In this document: positions 15,481-23,977 of the stretch, piece after piece
Numbering within the stretch: the stretch's first letter is position 1
Layout of the letters: every line of letters starts with the position of its first letter
NCBI RefSeq assembly: GCF_000820705.1
Contig: NZ_CCXI01000104.1
Span: 1-39,776, forward strand
Source of the DNA: Clostridium polynesiense
GTDB taxonomy: Bacteria > Bacillota > Clostridia > Clostridiales > Clostridiaceae
DNA length: 39,776 nt
Direction: 5' to 3'
Program-made: the position numbers and the translations under genes
The notes under the pieces: generated by a model
Seen by the model: the letters and a program-made list of their open reading frames with translations, nothing else
What the model was told of the DNA's origin: nothing
Databases searched by the model: none

Positions 15481-17064
15481 TCTTTTTATTAAAGCTTCTG
15501 CTATTTTTAAGCCATCCACCGCTGCGGAGATTATACCTCCTGCATATCCGGCACCTTCACCGCAGGGATATAGTCCCTGAAGGGATATGCTTTCTAATAC
15601 TTCATTTCTAATTATCCTCACCGGTGCTGAGGTTCTCGTTTCTATTCCTGTTAAAACAGCATCGTTATCTGCAAAGCCTTTTATCTTATTGTCAAAGTTT
15701 TTAAAACCCTCTTTTAAGGCTCCTACTGTATATGAAGGCAGGCATTTTTTTAATTCTCTGAATTCATAACCCGGCTGGTAGGTTGGTTTAACGGAGCCCA
15801 ATCTGACAGTTTCCTTATCCCTTAAAAAATCCCCAAGGAGCTGTACAGGTGCTTTATATCCCCCTCCTCCCAGATTATAGGCAAGGGCTTCATAATGCCT
15901 TTGGAATTCCATCCCTCTAAGAGGTGAATTCCCTTGGAAATCTTCAGGAGATACTGACACTACAATGGCAGAATTGGCATTTTCCTTGTCCCTGGCATGG
16001 TAGCTCATTCCGTTTGTCACTAGCCTCTTTTCTTCCGATGCTGCAGCTACCACAAGTCCTCCGGGACACATGCAGAAGGAATACACAGATCTGTTAAAAT
16101 TGCTGCTGTTAAAGGTAAGTCTGTAGTCTGCAGCCTTAAGCCTTGGATGCCCTGCAAATTTGCCATACTGATTAACGTCTATGAGTTCCTGTGGATGTTC
16201 TGCCCTTACTCCTATGGCAAAGGGCTTAGCCTCCATATATATGCCATTTCTATAAAGCATTTCATATGTATCTCTGGCACTATGACCAAGAGCTAAAATA
16301 AGAGCTTCACAGGGTATTTCTTCACCATTAACCACTACAGCTTTTATCTTTCCATCTTTATATACAATGTTCTGAAGCTTTGAATTGAATCTAACCTCAC
16401 CGCCTAGAGAAATTATTTCTTCTCTAATATTTTTAACCACATTTTTAAGTATATCTGTACCTACATGGGGCTTTCCTTTATAAATTATCTCTTCCGGAGC
16501 CCCAGCCTTCACCATTGCATCTAATATAAAATCGCATCTCTTATCCTTTATTCTGGTGGTAAGCTTCCCATCGGAAAAAGCTCCCGCTCCTCCTTCTCCA
16601 AACTGAACATTTGATTCTAAGTTAAGATCTCCAATTTGCCAAAATTTATCAACAGTTCTGGTTCTTTCATCCACAGGTTCTCCTCTTTCTATCACCAAGG
16701 GTGAATAACCTTTCCTGGCTAAAAGAAGAGAAGCAAAGAGTCCAGCGGGTCCCATTCCAACTACCACAGGTCTGTGGAAAAGCTGTTCACTTCCTTTAGG
16801 CGGATCAGCTTCATATGCTGTTTCCTCCAGCATAACATCCTTATCCTGTAATTTAGTAATTATAGAATTCTCATCTTCGTGGTCTATGTCAATGCAGTAG
16901 TTAAACTTAATTAAATTCTTTCTTCTTGCATCGATAGATTCTTTTATTATCCTTAAATTCTTTATTTCTCTTTCAGGAATATTAAGCTTTTTTTCCGCCT
17001 TTTTAGGAAGAAGTTCCATTCCTTCTTCTATGTCTAAAATTATATTATTTATTCTTATACTCAT
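15457..17064 (-). CDS. NAD(P)/FAD-dependent oxidoreductase (COG2509-type dehydrogenase)
   Basis: 535-aa cytoplasmic flavoprotein of the large uncharacterised FAD-dependent dehydrogenase family. N-terminal ~90 residues form a small alpha/beta domain; the FAD dinucleotide fold begins VVVGMGPAGLFASLLLARKG at about 101-120, with SNVQFGEGGAGAFSDGKLTTR and the C-terminal GLYPCGEGAGYAGGIISAAVDG FAD motif. Substrate unknown. The start has GAGGTG 10 nt upstream and lies just after the cdaR terminator. The last residues WCQAPDK and the stop are encoded by an interspersed palindromic repeat, so the native C-terminus was probably different. The gene has its own terminator. Confidence 0.88.
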   Translation of the reverse strand: MSIRINNIILDIEEGMELLPKKAEKKLNIPEREIKNLRIIKESIDARRKNLIKFNYCIDIDHEDENSIITKLQDKDVMLEETAYEADPPKGSEQLFHRPVVVGMGPAGLFASLLLARKGYSPLVIERGEPVDERTRTVDKFWQIGDLNLESNVQFGEGGAGAFSDGKLTTRIKDKRCDFILDAMVKAGAPEEIIYKGKPHVGTDILKNVVKNIREEIISLGGEVRFNSKLQNIVYKDGKIKAVVVNGEEIPCEALILALGHSARDTYEMLYRNGIYMEAKPFAIGVRAEHPQELIDVNQYGKFAGHPRLKAADYRLTFNSSNFNRSVYSFCMCPGGLVVAAASEEKRLVTNGMSYHARDKENANSAIVVSVSPEDFQGNSPLRGMEFQRHYEALAYNLGGGGYKAPVQLLGDFLRDKETVRLGSVKPTYQPGYEFRELKKCLPSYTVGALKEGFKNFDNKIKGFADNDAVLTGIETRTSAPVRIIRNEVLESISLQGLYPCGEGAGYAGGIISAAVDGLKIAEALIKRWCQAPDK

Positions 17065-17086
17065 AACGGATGTTCACCTCAGTAAA

Positions 17087-17120
17087 ACAGCTTGAAAAGT
17101 AACTTTGCTTTTCAAGCTGT
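17087..17120 (-). terminator. Terminator after cdaR
   Basis: A 13-bp perfect stem ACAGCTTGAAAAG with an 8-nt loop. On the minus strand it is followed by TTTACTG and then the FAD dehydrogenase ribosome site, so it could act as an attenuator for that gene as well as ending the cdaA-cdaR transcript. Confidence 0.75.
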
Positions 17121-17184
17121 ATTTTTATATCACCTTTATAGTTTCCACAGTTATCATCTTTTTAAAACACTATGGATGATTAAA

Positions 17185-18399
17185 TCATTTTTTTGTTATA
17201 GTGTATTTCACCTTTTCCGGGTTAAAATTCACTATTCTGACCTCCTGTTTACCGGAAGTGACTTTTATAGGAATGTCATGAACTCCCTCTGTCAATCCCG
17301 AGGCATTTACTTCTGCTTTAAAATCTTCCTCTTTAATAGAGGCTATGGCTTTTTCTTCAGCTTCCGCTACCACTGTAATAGTATCTCTCTCCAGCTGTCC
17401 GGAGAATCCCTCTCCAAGTCCTACCGCTGATAGTTTAATATTAAAAGATTTCTGAGCTAGCTTTGCAGTTTTTATATTAACCAACACGGTATTTTTATTG
17501 CCTATAATCTTAATTTTTTCCGTAATTACAATTTTAGCTTCTACTTCCCCATTCTCAGGTATCTTAGAAAGATCAATTGGTTCCGTGTCTAAACTGCTTA
17601 TATTGTTTAATACTGACTCATCACCTATAACCTCCAGCTTATCCGGTGTTACATCTATATTTTTTAGAGTGAGTCCATTTGGCAGTATTCCTTTTGTTTT
17701 CACATTTATATTTACGAACTTTGATTTTCGTACGGGTATGGTTATCATGGCATTGCTTGGTTCAATCTTTACATGCTGAACCTCTTTCTTATCAGCATCC
17801 ACTGCCTTTAGCGGAAGATTTACAGAAACATCTTTATCTGCATTATTTACTTCCCCTTTGGCAATAAGATATTTTACGTTGTTAACATACTGAGCCGGAC
17901 CTGACACCATTCCATTTGTAGGCTTTACATCCGGTTCAGAGGTATATGCCCCCTGCTTTGTGGAAACCTTAACTTCAGGAAGTATTGGTACGCTTTTTTC
18001 TACATAGTCATCTATGTATACTTTAACCCTTAAAAACTTGTCATTTTTTATATTTATATTAGAAGGAAAGCTTACAATTTCCACAGGAATAAGAACTTCT
18101 CCCTTAGTTACTGCATAAGCGCTGAGGTCAGCCACTACCCTAAACTGACTTGGCTTAGCAGAAAAAACCTCGGAGGTTGGTCCTTCTAGGTTTAAGGTCA
18201 CAGTATACTCCTGATTAGGAAGCAGGGTTAACTTTAAATCCTTTAAAGCATCCTGATTTATTATTTCCACCGGAATACCGCTTAGTTTAAAGGTTCGAGT
18301 TGGATTTTCAATATTATTTACATAAAGCCACAAAGCAAAAGCCAGGATTACACAGATGATCCTTACCATTATTTCTTTATTTTTGTTTGAGATATCCAT
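17185..18399 (-). CDS. cdaR: CdaA regulatory protein CdaR (YbbR-domain protein)
   Basis: 404 aa. One N-terminal membrane helix (MVRIICVILAFALWLYV, residues ~11-27) followed by tandem YbbR repeats facing the cell exterior; the repeats show the recurring ...VPVEI/VNLPLKAV...VEVIG strand pattern (for example SGIPVEIIN, LEVIGDESVLNNISSLDTEPIDLS). CdaR binds and modulates the diadenylate cyclase CdaA. The start overlaps the end of cdaA by 31 nt, with AAAGGG 7 nt upstream. In many Firmicutes glmM follows this pair; here a terminator and a flavoprotein gene follow instead. Confidence 0.92.
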   Translation of the reverse strand: MDISNKNKEIMVRIICVILAFALWLYVNNIENPTRTFKLSGIPVEIINQDALKDLKLTLLPNQEYTVTLNLEGPTSEVFSAKPSQFRVVADLSAYAVTKGEVLIPVEIVSFPSNINIKNDKFLRVKVYIDDYVEKSVPILPEVKVSTKQGAYTSEPDVKPTNGMVSGPAQYVNNVKYLIAKGEVNNADKDVSVNLPLKAVDADKKEVQHVKIEPSNAMITIPVRKSKFVNINVKTKGILPNGLTLKNIDVTPDKLEVIGDESVLNNISSLDTEPIDLSKIPENGEVEAKIVITEKIKIIGNKNTVLVNIKTAKLAQKSFNIKLSAVGLGEGFSGQLERDTITVVAEAEEKAIASIKEEDFKAEVNASGLTEGVHDIPIKVTSGKQEVRIVNFNPEKVKYTITKK

Positions 18400-19220
18400 C
18401 CTTTCACCCTTTCTCCTAATGTTTTAACCCTTTTATTCCTTCTATTTTTCATAATTTTAAGAAGCACGTCTTTCAATCTGTCACGATCGTAATTTCTAGA
18501 CAGTCTGCCATTTACTGCTAAGGATATAGTTCCCGTTTCCTCAGATACTATGACAACTAAAGCATCAGAAGTCTCAGAAAGCCCAATAGCTGCTCTATGA
18601 CGTGTTCCCAATTTTTTATTTATATCAGTGCTGCTGGTGAGAGGCAGAACGCAGCCAGATGCTATAATTCTGCTGTTTCTGATAATAGTGGCTCCATCAT
18701 GAAGCGGCGTATTTACTACAAATATGTTTTCAATAAGCGCCGAGGAAACCACTGCATCTATCTGAATACCATTCATTATAACTTCTCCCAATCCTGTAGA
18801 CTGCTCTATAGCAATTAAAGCACCGGTTTTAGATAAGGATAAATTCTCTACTGCATTTACTATCTCAGTAACTACCTTTTCCATAAGCTCATCATTTTCA
18901 ATGGGATGTATATCATTAAAAGCACTTCTTCCTAAATGCTCTAAAGCCCTTCTTATTTCAGGCTGGAATATGATTATTATGGATAAAACTCCGATAGTAA
19001 TAGTTTTGCTCAGTATTACATATACAGTATTAAGTTTTAAAAGCGAACTTATAGGTATTAAAATAACTATAAGAAAAATTCCTTTTAAGAGCTGTTCAGC
19101 TCTGGTTTCTTTTATAAGCATATAACCTTTAAAAAAAATATATGATACCACGGCTATGTCCAATATGCTCCAAAAAGATATATTTTTAATTGTGTTAAAC
19201 ATTACATTTAGTATATCCAC
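18369..19220 (-). CDS. cdaA: Diadenylate cyclase CdaA
   Basis: 283 aa. Three N-terminal membrane helices (residues ~15-80), then the DisA_N cyclase domain with DGA (175-177, in NTPLHDGATII) and RHR (207-209, in LGTRHRAAIG), the two hallmark catalytic motifs. It makes c-di-AMP from two ATP at the membrane, a messenger for potassium and osmotic control and cell-wall homeostasis. The start is a GTG with GAGGTG 8 nt upstream; the next in-frame ATG lies six codons further in. It overlaps cdaR, so the two are translated together. Confidence 0.95.
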   Translation of the reverse strand: MDILNVMFNTIKNISFWSILDIAVVSYIFFKGYMLIKETRAEQLLKGIFLIVILIPISSLLKLNTVYVILSKTITIGVLSIIIIFQPEIRRALEHLGRSAFNDIHPIENDELMEKVVTEIVNAVENLSLSKTGALIAIEQSTGLGEVIMNGIQIDAVVSSALIENIFVVNTPLHDGATIIRNSRIIASGCVLPLTSSTDINKKLGTRHRAAIGLSETSDALVVIVSEETGTISLAVNGRLSRNYDRDRLKDVLLKIMKNRRNKRVKTLGERVKGWISQTKIKK

Positions 19221-19302
19221 AAATACTTCACCTCTGTATTTCGTTACATTTACAATTATACACTATAACGGTTTTAGTTAGTACCTCTGATGTAAATTTT
19301 AA

Positions 19303-19320
19303 ATAAAGTTAAAACTTTAT
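19303..19320. promoter_or_regulatory. Perfect 18-bp palindrome in the cdaA divergent promoter region
   Basis: ATAAAGTTAAAACTTTAT, an uninterrupted inverted repeat in the 184-nt gap between cdaA (-) and the plus-strand membrane-anchored gene. Position fits an operator, but AT-only content limits confidence. Confidence 0.35.
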
Positions 19321-19404
19321 ATTCGAATTTTTAAATACTAACCGGTCATTTTAAACTTCAGGTATGAATATATATTAACTAAGATTTTCAAAGGAGGTAT
19401 AAAT

Positions 19405-20403
19405 ATGAAAATTGAAAATAAAAAGCTTTTTATGATTATTTCAGCTTCTGCTTTTATATTATTAATATTCGTAATGTTTTTGTTTACATATAGCTATTTT
19501 GCTACAAATTCCTCTAAAACTTACCAGGGAAGAGTAAATATTTCTATAAAGGGCATTACAGCTCAGAACCGAAGGCTGGAAGACCTTATTAAAGACAAAA
19601 CCATAAATGTAGAAAAATCCTTAAATCTTCTTCCTGAAATCCTGCAGGATCTCTCTACAATCAAAGATAACTTAGAAAAAGAAGAACCTTCAGATAAATT
19701 ACGAGAGTTTCATAGCAACTTATATGCAGGTCTTTCAAATAATATAAGGCTGTATGAGCAGCTTAAGCTTTCTTTAGAAAACCCTAATGCAAAGGATATA
19801 GGTAAATCCTTTGAAGCCCTTCAGGAATACAGGCTGCAGTGTGTTACTTCCTATGAAGCAGCAAAATATAAAAGATTAAGCGTAGAACTTCCTAAGGGCA
19901 CATTGGAGTTTATAGATAATGCCTTTGAATATATTAATGAAATTATAAAGCTGAATAGAGACAGCGACATAATAGCTTCTCAAAAAAATGAATTTATATT
20001 TTCCATGGATAAGCTGGCAGCAAGTTTTAATAATATAAATTCAGATTACACCTCAGCACTTAAGAGAGTGAGAGAAGGAGAAAAGAATTTTGACGGAATA
20101 GTAAACAGTATAGATAAAGATATAGAAGGGTTAGTTTCCATAACTGAGGGTTTTAATGTAATTTCTATACCAAATAATGCTTTAGAAGCTTATAACAGCT
20201 TTAAACAGTGCCTAAGCAGCTATAATAAGTATATTCAGGAATTTAGAAAAGCGGTTACCGAGGAAAGCCTTAAATCAAAGGAAAAATCACTAACCGAGAA
20301 TGATTTGGATATACTGTATGAAAACTGTACTGAAAGCCATGAGGAACTGAAAGCTGCCTTTGAAAGTTTTCAAAAAATATATACTAATTTTAAACAAAAA
20401 TAA
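19405..20403 (+). CDS. Membrane-anchored helical protein of unknown function
   Basis: 332 aa; I do not recognise a named family. A single N-terminal membrane helix (IISASAFILLIFVMFLFTY, residues ~13-31) is followed by ~300 residues that look almost wholly helical and charged, with heptad-like stretches (for example NRRLEDLIKDKTINVEKSL, and near the C-terminus DILYENCTESHEELKAAFES). This resembles an extracytoplasmic four-helix or coiled-coil sensor domain without any cytoplasmic output domain. Start supported by AAAGGAGG. It is divergent from cdaA and monocistronic, ending at a strong terminator. Confidence 0.8.
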   Translation: MKIENKKLFMIISASAFILLIFVMFLFTYSYFATNSSKTYQGRVNISIKGITAQNRRLEDLIKDKTINVEKSLNLLPEILQDLSTIKDNLEKEEPSDKLREFHSNLYAGLSNNIRLYEQLKLSLENPNAKDIGKSFEALQEYRLQCVTSYEAAKYKRLSVELPKGTLEFIDNAFEYINEIIKLNRDSDIIASQKNEFIFSMDKLAASFNNINSDYTSALKRVREGEKNFDGIVNSIDKDIEGLVSITEGFNVISIPNNALEAYNSFKQCLSSYNKYIQEFRKAVTEESLKSKEKSLTENDLDILYENCTESHEELKAAFESFQKIYTNFKQK

Positions 20404-20407
20404 AACT

Positions 20408-20439
20408 CTGCCTGAAAATGCAATTTCATTTTCAGGCAG
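20408..20439 (+). terminator. Terminator after the membrane-anchored helical protein
   Basis: A 13-bp perfect stem CTGCCTGAAAATG with a 6-nt loop, followed by TTATTTTATT. Confidence 0.85.
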
Positions 20440-20625
20440 TTATTTTATTGCTAATATCCTCCTGAATAAAGGGCTATAGATACATATTTTCTTATATTTC
20501 TGCAAAAAGTCATGTAAACATATTTTAAAATCTCCAGCTTTTATCCCAAAATATAGCTTTAATGAATTAAATTTTTAATAAAGGAGAAAATATGAGATAG
20601 CAGCGTAATCCAAAGGAGGTTTTTT

Positions 20626-21252
20626 ATGAAAAGCAAGAATTATGCTCTGAAGATTATTCTTATAATCTTAGTAATTATTAATACGAAGTTTTTTTCAACT
20701 TACTCTCTGCAATTAAACAGCAGTGCTGTAAATAATTCTCCCCAAATTTTGTATAATAAAAGTGAACCTATAGAAAATATTGACAATAGAGTATTCAGCC
20801 GAGGAGGAATCAACGATTCAATAAACCTTTATCATGAAAAAATGGAAGCTGTACAGGTATTTAACTCAGGCTCTAAAAAGCTTTATATTACAAGCAATGA
20901 TATAGAGCTTATGTCGAAGGTAGTATATAAAGAAAGCAGAGGAGAGCCTTATGAAGGCAAGGTTGCAGTTGCTTCTGTAATCCTCAATCGTGCAGTAAAC
21001 CCGAAATTTCCCGGTACTATTGAGGGAGTTATAAAAGAAAAAAACGCCTTTTCCTGCGTAGTAAACGGAAAAATCAATGCAAATCCTGATGAAAGCTGCT
21101 ATAAGGCTGTAATGGACGCAATATCCGGCACAGATCCTACAAACAACGCCATTTACTTTTATAACCCTAAAACAGCTACCTCAGCCTGGATGAAAAATGT
21201 AAACAAATTAAACTCAAAAAGTATTGGAAATCATATTTTCTTTAATAAGTAA
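20626..21252 (+). CDS. SleB/CwlJ-type cell wall hydrolase
   Basis: 208 aa. An N-terminal signal/anchor helix (KIILIILVIINTKFF, residues ~9-24), a ~60-residue linker, then the Hydrolase_2 (SleB/CwlJ) domain: LMSKVVYKESRGEPYEGKVAVASVILNRAVN with the likely catalytic Glu in the KESRGEP segment, and C-terminal NNAIYFYNPKTATSAWM...IGNHIFF. Related enzymes cleave spore-cortex muramic-lactam peptidoglycan during germination or act in wall turnover. No peptidoglycan-binding repeat and no YpeB partner are present nearby. AAAGGAGG ribosome site; own terminator. Confidence 0.9.
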   Translation: MKSKNYALKIILIILVIINTKFFSTYSLQLNSSAVNNSPQILYNKSEPIENIDNRVFSRGGINDSINLYHEKMEAVQVFNSGSKKLYITSNDIELMSKVVYKESRGEPYEGKVAVASVILNRAVNPKFPGTIEGVIKEKNAFSCVVNGKINANPDESCYKAVMDAISGTDPTNNAIYFYNPKTATSAWMKNVNKLNSKSIGNHIFFNK

Positions 21253-21265
21253 CTGATTGAGATAA

Positions 21266-21303
21266 AATAAGAGCCTGGAATCAAATATTTCCAGACTCTT
21301 ATT
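21266..21303 (+). terminator. Terminator after the SleB-type gene
   Basis: A 15-bp stem with one internal mismatch (AATAAGAG and CTGGAA blocks), 8-nt loop, ending in TTATTT. Confidence 0.75.
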
Positions 21304-21362
21304 TCTATGCATTCACTAAATATAATCCATAAAAAGCTTATTAATTTTAAGTTTATTTTTTA

Positions 21363-22241
21363 TTATTTTAAATTTTTACGATTTTTAATGTCTATATATG
21401 CTGTGGCACTTAAAGCAGCAATCAAACCTTCCCCGGCGGCCTTAATATATTGATAGGGCTTTCCTACACAATCACCGGCAGCATAGCAGCCTTCTATATT
21501 TGTTTTCATCAATCTGTCTACAGCAATGTGCCCTTCTTCTATCTTAAGTCCAGGAACAAGCTGTCCCGGTGAAATACTGTCTCTTAAAACGAATATTCCA
21601 TCAGTTTCGATTTCTCTATTTTCAAGAACAAGCTTTTCAGCACTGTCAACACCTATTATTTCTAAAGGTTTATCCCAAACTACCTCAATAGAAGAATTCA
21701 CATTCAGCTCATCCTTATACATGGGTATATAATAAAGCTTTCCCGCAAGTTCACTGACATAGTTTGCTTCATCTTCTGCTTCTTTGTTATAGCCTATCAC
21801 AATGACAGTCTTTCCCTTATACAAAGGAGCATCACAGGTTGCGCAATAACCTACGCCTTTTCCCACAAACTGTTCCTCACCTTTAAAAGGTTTGGTATAT
21901 TCTATACCTGTAGCTACTATTACTGTTTCAGCTTCATACATTTTTTCATTTACCATAAGAGCAAAGTAATCGCCCATGGCATAGACATTGTTTATTCTTT
22001 CATTTACTATTTCTAATCCTAAAGAGTTAATATGGCTTAAGAAATTCTCCTTTAGTTCAACTCCTGAAATCTCTTTAAATCCAAGATAATTGTTTATTCT
22101 GGGAGCTTTTACAAGCTTGGAGCTTAAGTCCGAATTACCAAAAATTATAACCCTTTTGTTTCTTATGGCAGCATTAATGGCTGCAGAAAGTCCTGCTGGT
22201 CCGCTGCCTATAATCCCTATATCGTATCTCTCCAATTTCAT
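21363..22241 (-). CDS. trxB: Thioredoxin reductase-like flavoprotein lacking a canonical NADPH site
   Basis: 292 aa, somewhat shorter than the usual ~310-320. FAD motif GSGPAGLSAA (12-21), redox-active CATC (133-136) and C-terminal FAD motif GCYAAGDCVG are intact. The region that should bind NADPH reads VIGYNKEAEDEA (148-159) instead of GGGxSA-type, and the usual HRR-type 2'-phosphate-binding stretch is replaced by YYIPMYKDEL. This fits the ferredoxin-dependent flavin thioredoxin reductases described in clostridia more than NADPH-dependent TrxB, though this is inference. It follows trxA by 26 nt in the same operon, controlled by the promoter and operator upstream of trxA. Confidence 0.85.
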   Translation of the reverse strand: MKLERYDIGIIGSGPAGLSAAINAAIRNKRVIIFGNSDLSSKLVKAPRINNYLGFKEISGVELKENFLSHINSLGLEIVNERINNVYAMGDYFALMVNEKMYEAETVIVATGIEYTKPFKGEEQFVGKGVGYCATCDAPLYKGKTVIVIGYNKEAEDEANYVSELAGKLYYIPMYKDELNVNSSIEVVWDKPLEIIGVDSAEKLVLENREIETDGIFVLRDSISPGQLVPGLKIEEGHIAVDRLMKTNIEGCYAAGDCVGKPYQYIKAAGEGLIAALSATAYIDIKNRKNLK

Positions 22242-22267
22242 CTCTCCTTAAACAGGATTTGAAATAA

Positions 22268-22582
22268 CTACATATGCTTTCTTATTATCTGCTCTAATTC
22301 CTGCTTAGGTCTGAATCCTACTACAGTTTCAACCACTGTACCATTTTTAAAGACCATTAAGGTAGGTATGCTTGTTATTCTATATTTACTAGCAGAAGCA
22401 GGGTTTTCATCTACCTCTACCTTAGCTATTTTTATCTCTGGAATTTCGCTTGAAAGCTGTTCAAGAACCGGTGCAATCATCTTGCATGGTCCGCACCAAG
22501 TTGCCCAGAAATCAACTAGGACAATCCCCTTTTCATTTTCTATTTGATTTGCAAAATCATTGTCTCCTACGTGTATTAACAT
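22268..22582 (-). CDS. trxA: Thioredoxin
   Basis: 104 aa, classical thioredoxin: FWATWCGPCKMIAPVLE with the active-site CGPC at 30-33 and the cis-proline loop SIPTLMVFKNG. It reduces protein disulfides using electrons from the flavoprotein reductase encoded 26 nt downstream. The ATG at 22582 has GGAGGG 8 nt upstream. A consensus-like promoter and a CsoR-family-type operator precede it, suggesting induction by copper or reactive sulfur species. Confidence 0.95.
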   Translation of the reverse strand: MLIHVGDNDFANQIENEKGIVLVDFWATWCGPCKMIAPVLEQLSSEIPEIKIAKVEVDENPASASKYRITSIPTLMVFKNGTVVETVVGFRPKQELEQIIRKHM

Positions 22583-22600
22583 AATTATCCCTCCATTTTT

Positions 22601-22617
22601 ATACCCCCTAGGGGTAA
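22601..22617. promoter_or_regulatory. CsoR/CstR-family-type operator in the trxA leader
   Basis: ATACCCCCTAGGGGTAA: arms TACCCC and GGGGTA around a 3-nt centre, the architecture of operators bound by the CsoR/RcnR/CstR repressor family. Placed about 6-22 nt downstream of the predicted transcription start, where binding would block elongation or open-complex formation. It stands out as G/C-rich in AT-rich surroundings. Confidence 0.6.
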
Positions 22618-22629
22618 CTCTCTGTAATC

Positions 22630-22658
22630 ATATTATATTATTTTTCATAAATTGTCAA
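22630..22658 (-). promoter_or_regulatory. Sigma-A promoter of trxA-trxB
   Basis: Minus strand TTGACA (22658-22653), 17-bp spacer, TAATAT (22635-22630). The start site would be near 22623, about 40 nt before the trxA ATG. Confidence 0.75.
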
Positions 22659-22789
22659 TTATATTTTTTGATTTTTTCATCCTGGAAAAGCATGAATTTT
22701 TTAACTAATGCTAAACCGCCTCTACTATCCAAAATTAAAGATTAAATTAAGCCTCATGAGATTAGTAAATGCATATTTAACTGATCTTA

Positions 22790-23962
22790 TTATTCAAAAG
22801 TTCCTTTTATCAATGTATTTTTGTTATGTATATGAAACTTTCCCTTTGCCATAACGCTGTTTATATCTAATGTAGATTTATCCAATAAAACCAAATCAGC
22901 ATCTCTTCCTTTTTCTATTCTTCCTTTGGTTTTTAACTTAAAAATTTCCGCCGGATTTGAAGTTATCACCTTAATAGCTTCTTCTAAAGGTATATCCTCC
23001 AGCATTACCGCATCCTTTACTTCTCTATAAAGGCTGTCTACAGAGCATATACCAAGACCAATAAATTTCCTGTTTTCATCAAAAATCGGCATACTTCCGT
23101 TTCCATCAGAAGAGAAAGTGATGTTATCTATAGGACAACCTGATTGTAACAGGAGCTTTAAGCCCTTTGAAGCCTTAACCTCACCAGGCTCTAAAAAATC
23201 AGGGTCAAAGCTGGTGGTTAAATCTACAAATCCGCCTTTTTTTATGTATTCTATACCTTTTTCAAAAAGCTTATCTTTTCTGTTAACGTGGGTGGGCAGC
23301 ACTTGTGATGCCGGTATTTCAGTGTTATCTAGCATAGAAAATAAATAATCCATCATAGAGGCTCCATCCCCTAAATGCACATTTACAACACCTGACTTAC
23401 CTGAAAGCAGTCCTCCTACCCTGCATTGAGCTACAGTATTTATAAACTGCTCGTAGGTAGGCTGGGAAGAACGGTGATCAGACAGCGCTATTTCGCCTAT
23501 TCCGATCATTTTTGAAACCATCATTATATCGCCTTTAGCACTTCCAGTTAGGGTTTTAATAGGAATTTCATAGGAACCTGTATAAACATAAGTAGTAATG
23601 CCTTCTTCCTCTAAAGCATTGGCTTTAGCTACCAGACTCCTCATACTTCTGCATACATCATCTGTCCCCAGACAACCAATAACTGTAGTTATGCCCGCTG
23701 TAGTGATCTTTGATAAGGTAAGTTCAGGAGTTCTTGTTTTAAATCCTCCTTCCCCTCCTCCGCCTAATATATGTACATGATTGTCAATGAAGCCCGGCAC
23801 CAAAATTTTTCCTTCTGCATCAACAACATCAATTTGAACAAAGTCTTTGGGAATATTTAAATCATCATATATGCCTTCTATCTTATCTCCAAGTATAACT
23901 AATGTCTTTTTACCTAAAGGCTCAGGAGCGTAAATCTCTGCATTTTTAACTACTGTAATCAT
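22790..23962 (-). CDS. iadA: Beta-aspartyl-peptidase (isoaspartyl dipeptidase)
   Basis: 390 aa, zinc amidohydrolase that cleaves L-isoaspartyl dipeptides left by degradation of damaged proteins. Motifs: metal-binding HVH (62-64) in GFIDNHVHILGGGGEGG, GEIALSDHRSSQ, the metal-ligand histidine regions VVNVHLGDG and LPTHVNR, and the catalytic Asp in FSSDGNGSMP. Full length for the family. The start follows AAGGAG; the gene begins 15 nt after the TPR gene stop and is last in the PAP2-TPR-iadA transcript. Releases Asp and another amino acid for fermentation. Confidence 0.95.
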   Translation of the reverse strand: MITVVKNAEIYAPEPLGKKTLVILGDKIEGIYDDLNIPKDFVQIDVVDAEGKILVPGFIDNHVHILGGGGEGGFKTRTPELTLSKITTAGITTVIGCLGTDDVCRSMRSLVAKANALEEEGITTYVYTGSYEIPIKTLTGSAKGDIMMVSKMIGIGEIALSDHRSSQPTYEQFINTVAQCRVGGLLSGKSGVVNVHLGDGASMMDYLFSMLDNTEIPASQVLPTHVNRKDKLFEKGIEYIKKGGFVDLTTSFDPDFLEPGEVKASKGLKLLLQSGCPIDNITFSSDGNGSMPIFDENRKFIGLGICSVDSLYREVKDAVMLEDIPLEEAIKVITSNPAEIFKLKTKGRIEKGRDADLVLLDKSTLDINSVMAKGKFHIHNKNTLIKGTFE

Positions 23963-23977
23963 ACTTTTCTCCTTATC

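Noticed and set aside
22601-22617. Reading the trxA-leader palindrome as a third copy type of the interspersed repeats
   Set aside because: It lacks the AAATGTC leader and the two-arm layout, and its position on a promoter fits an operator.
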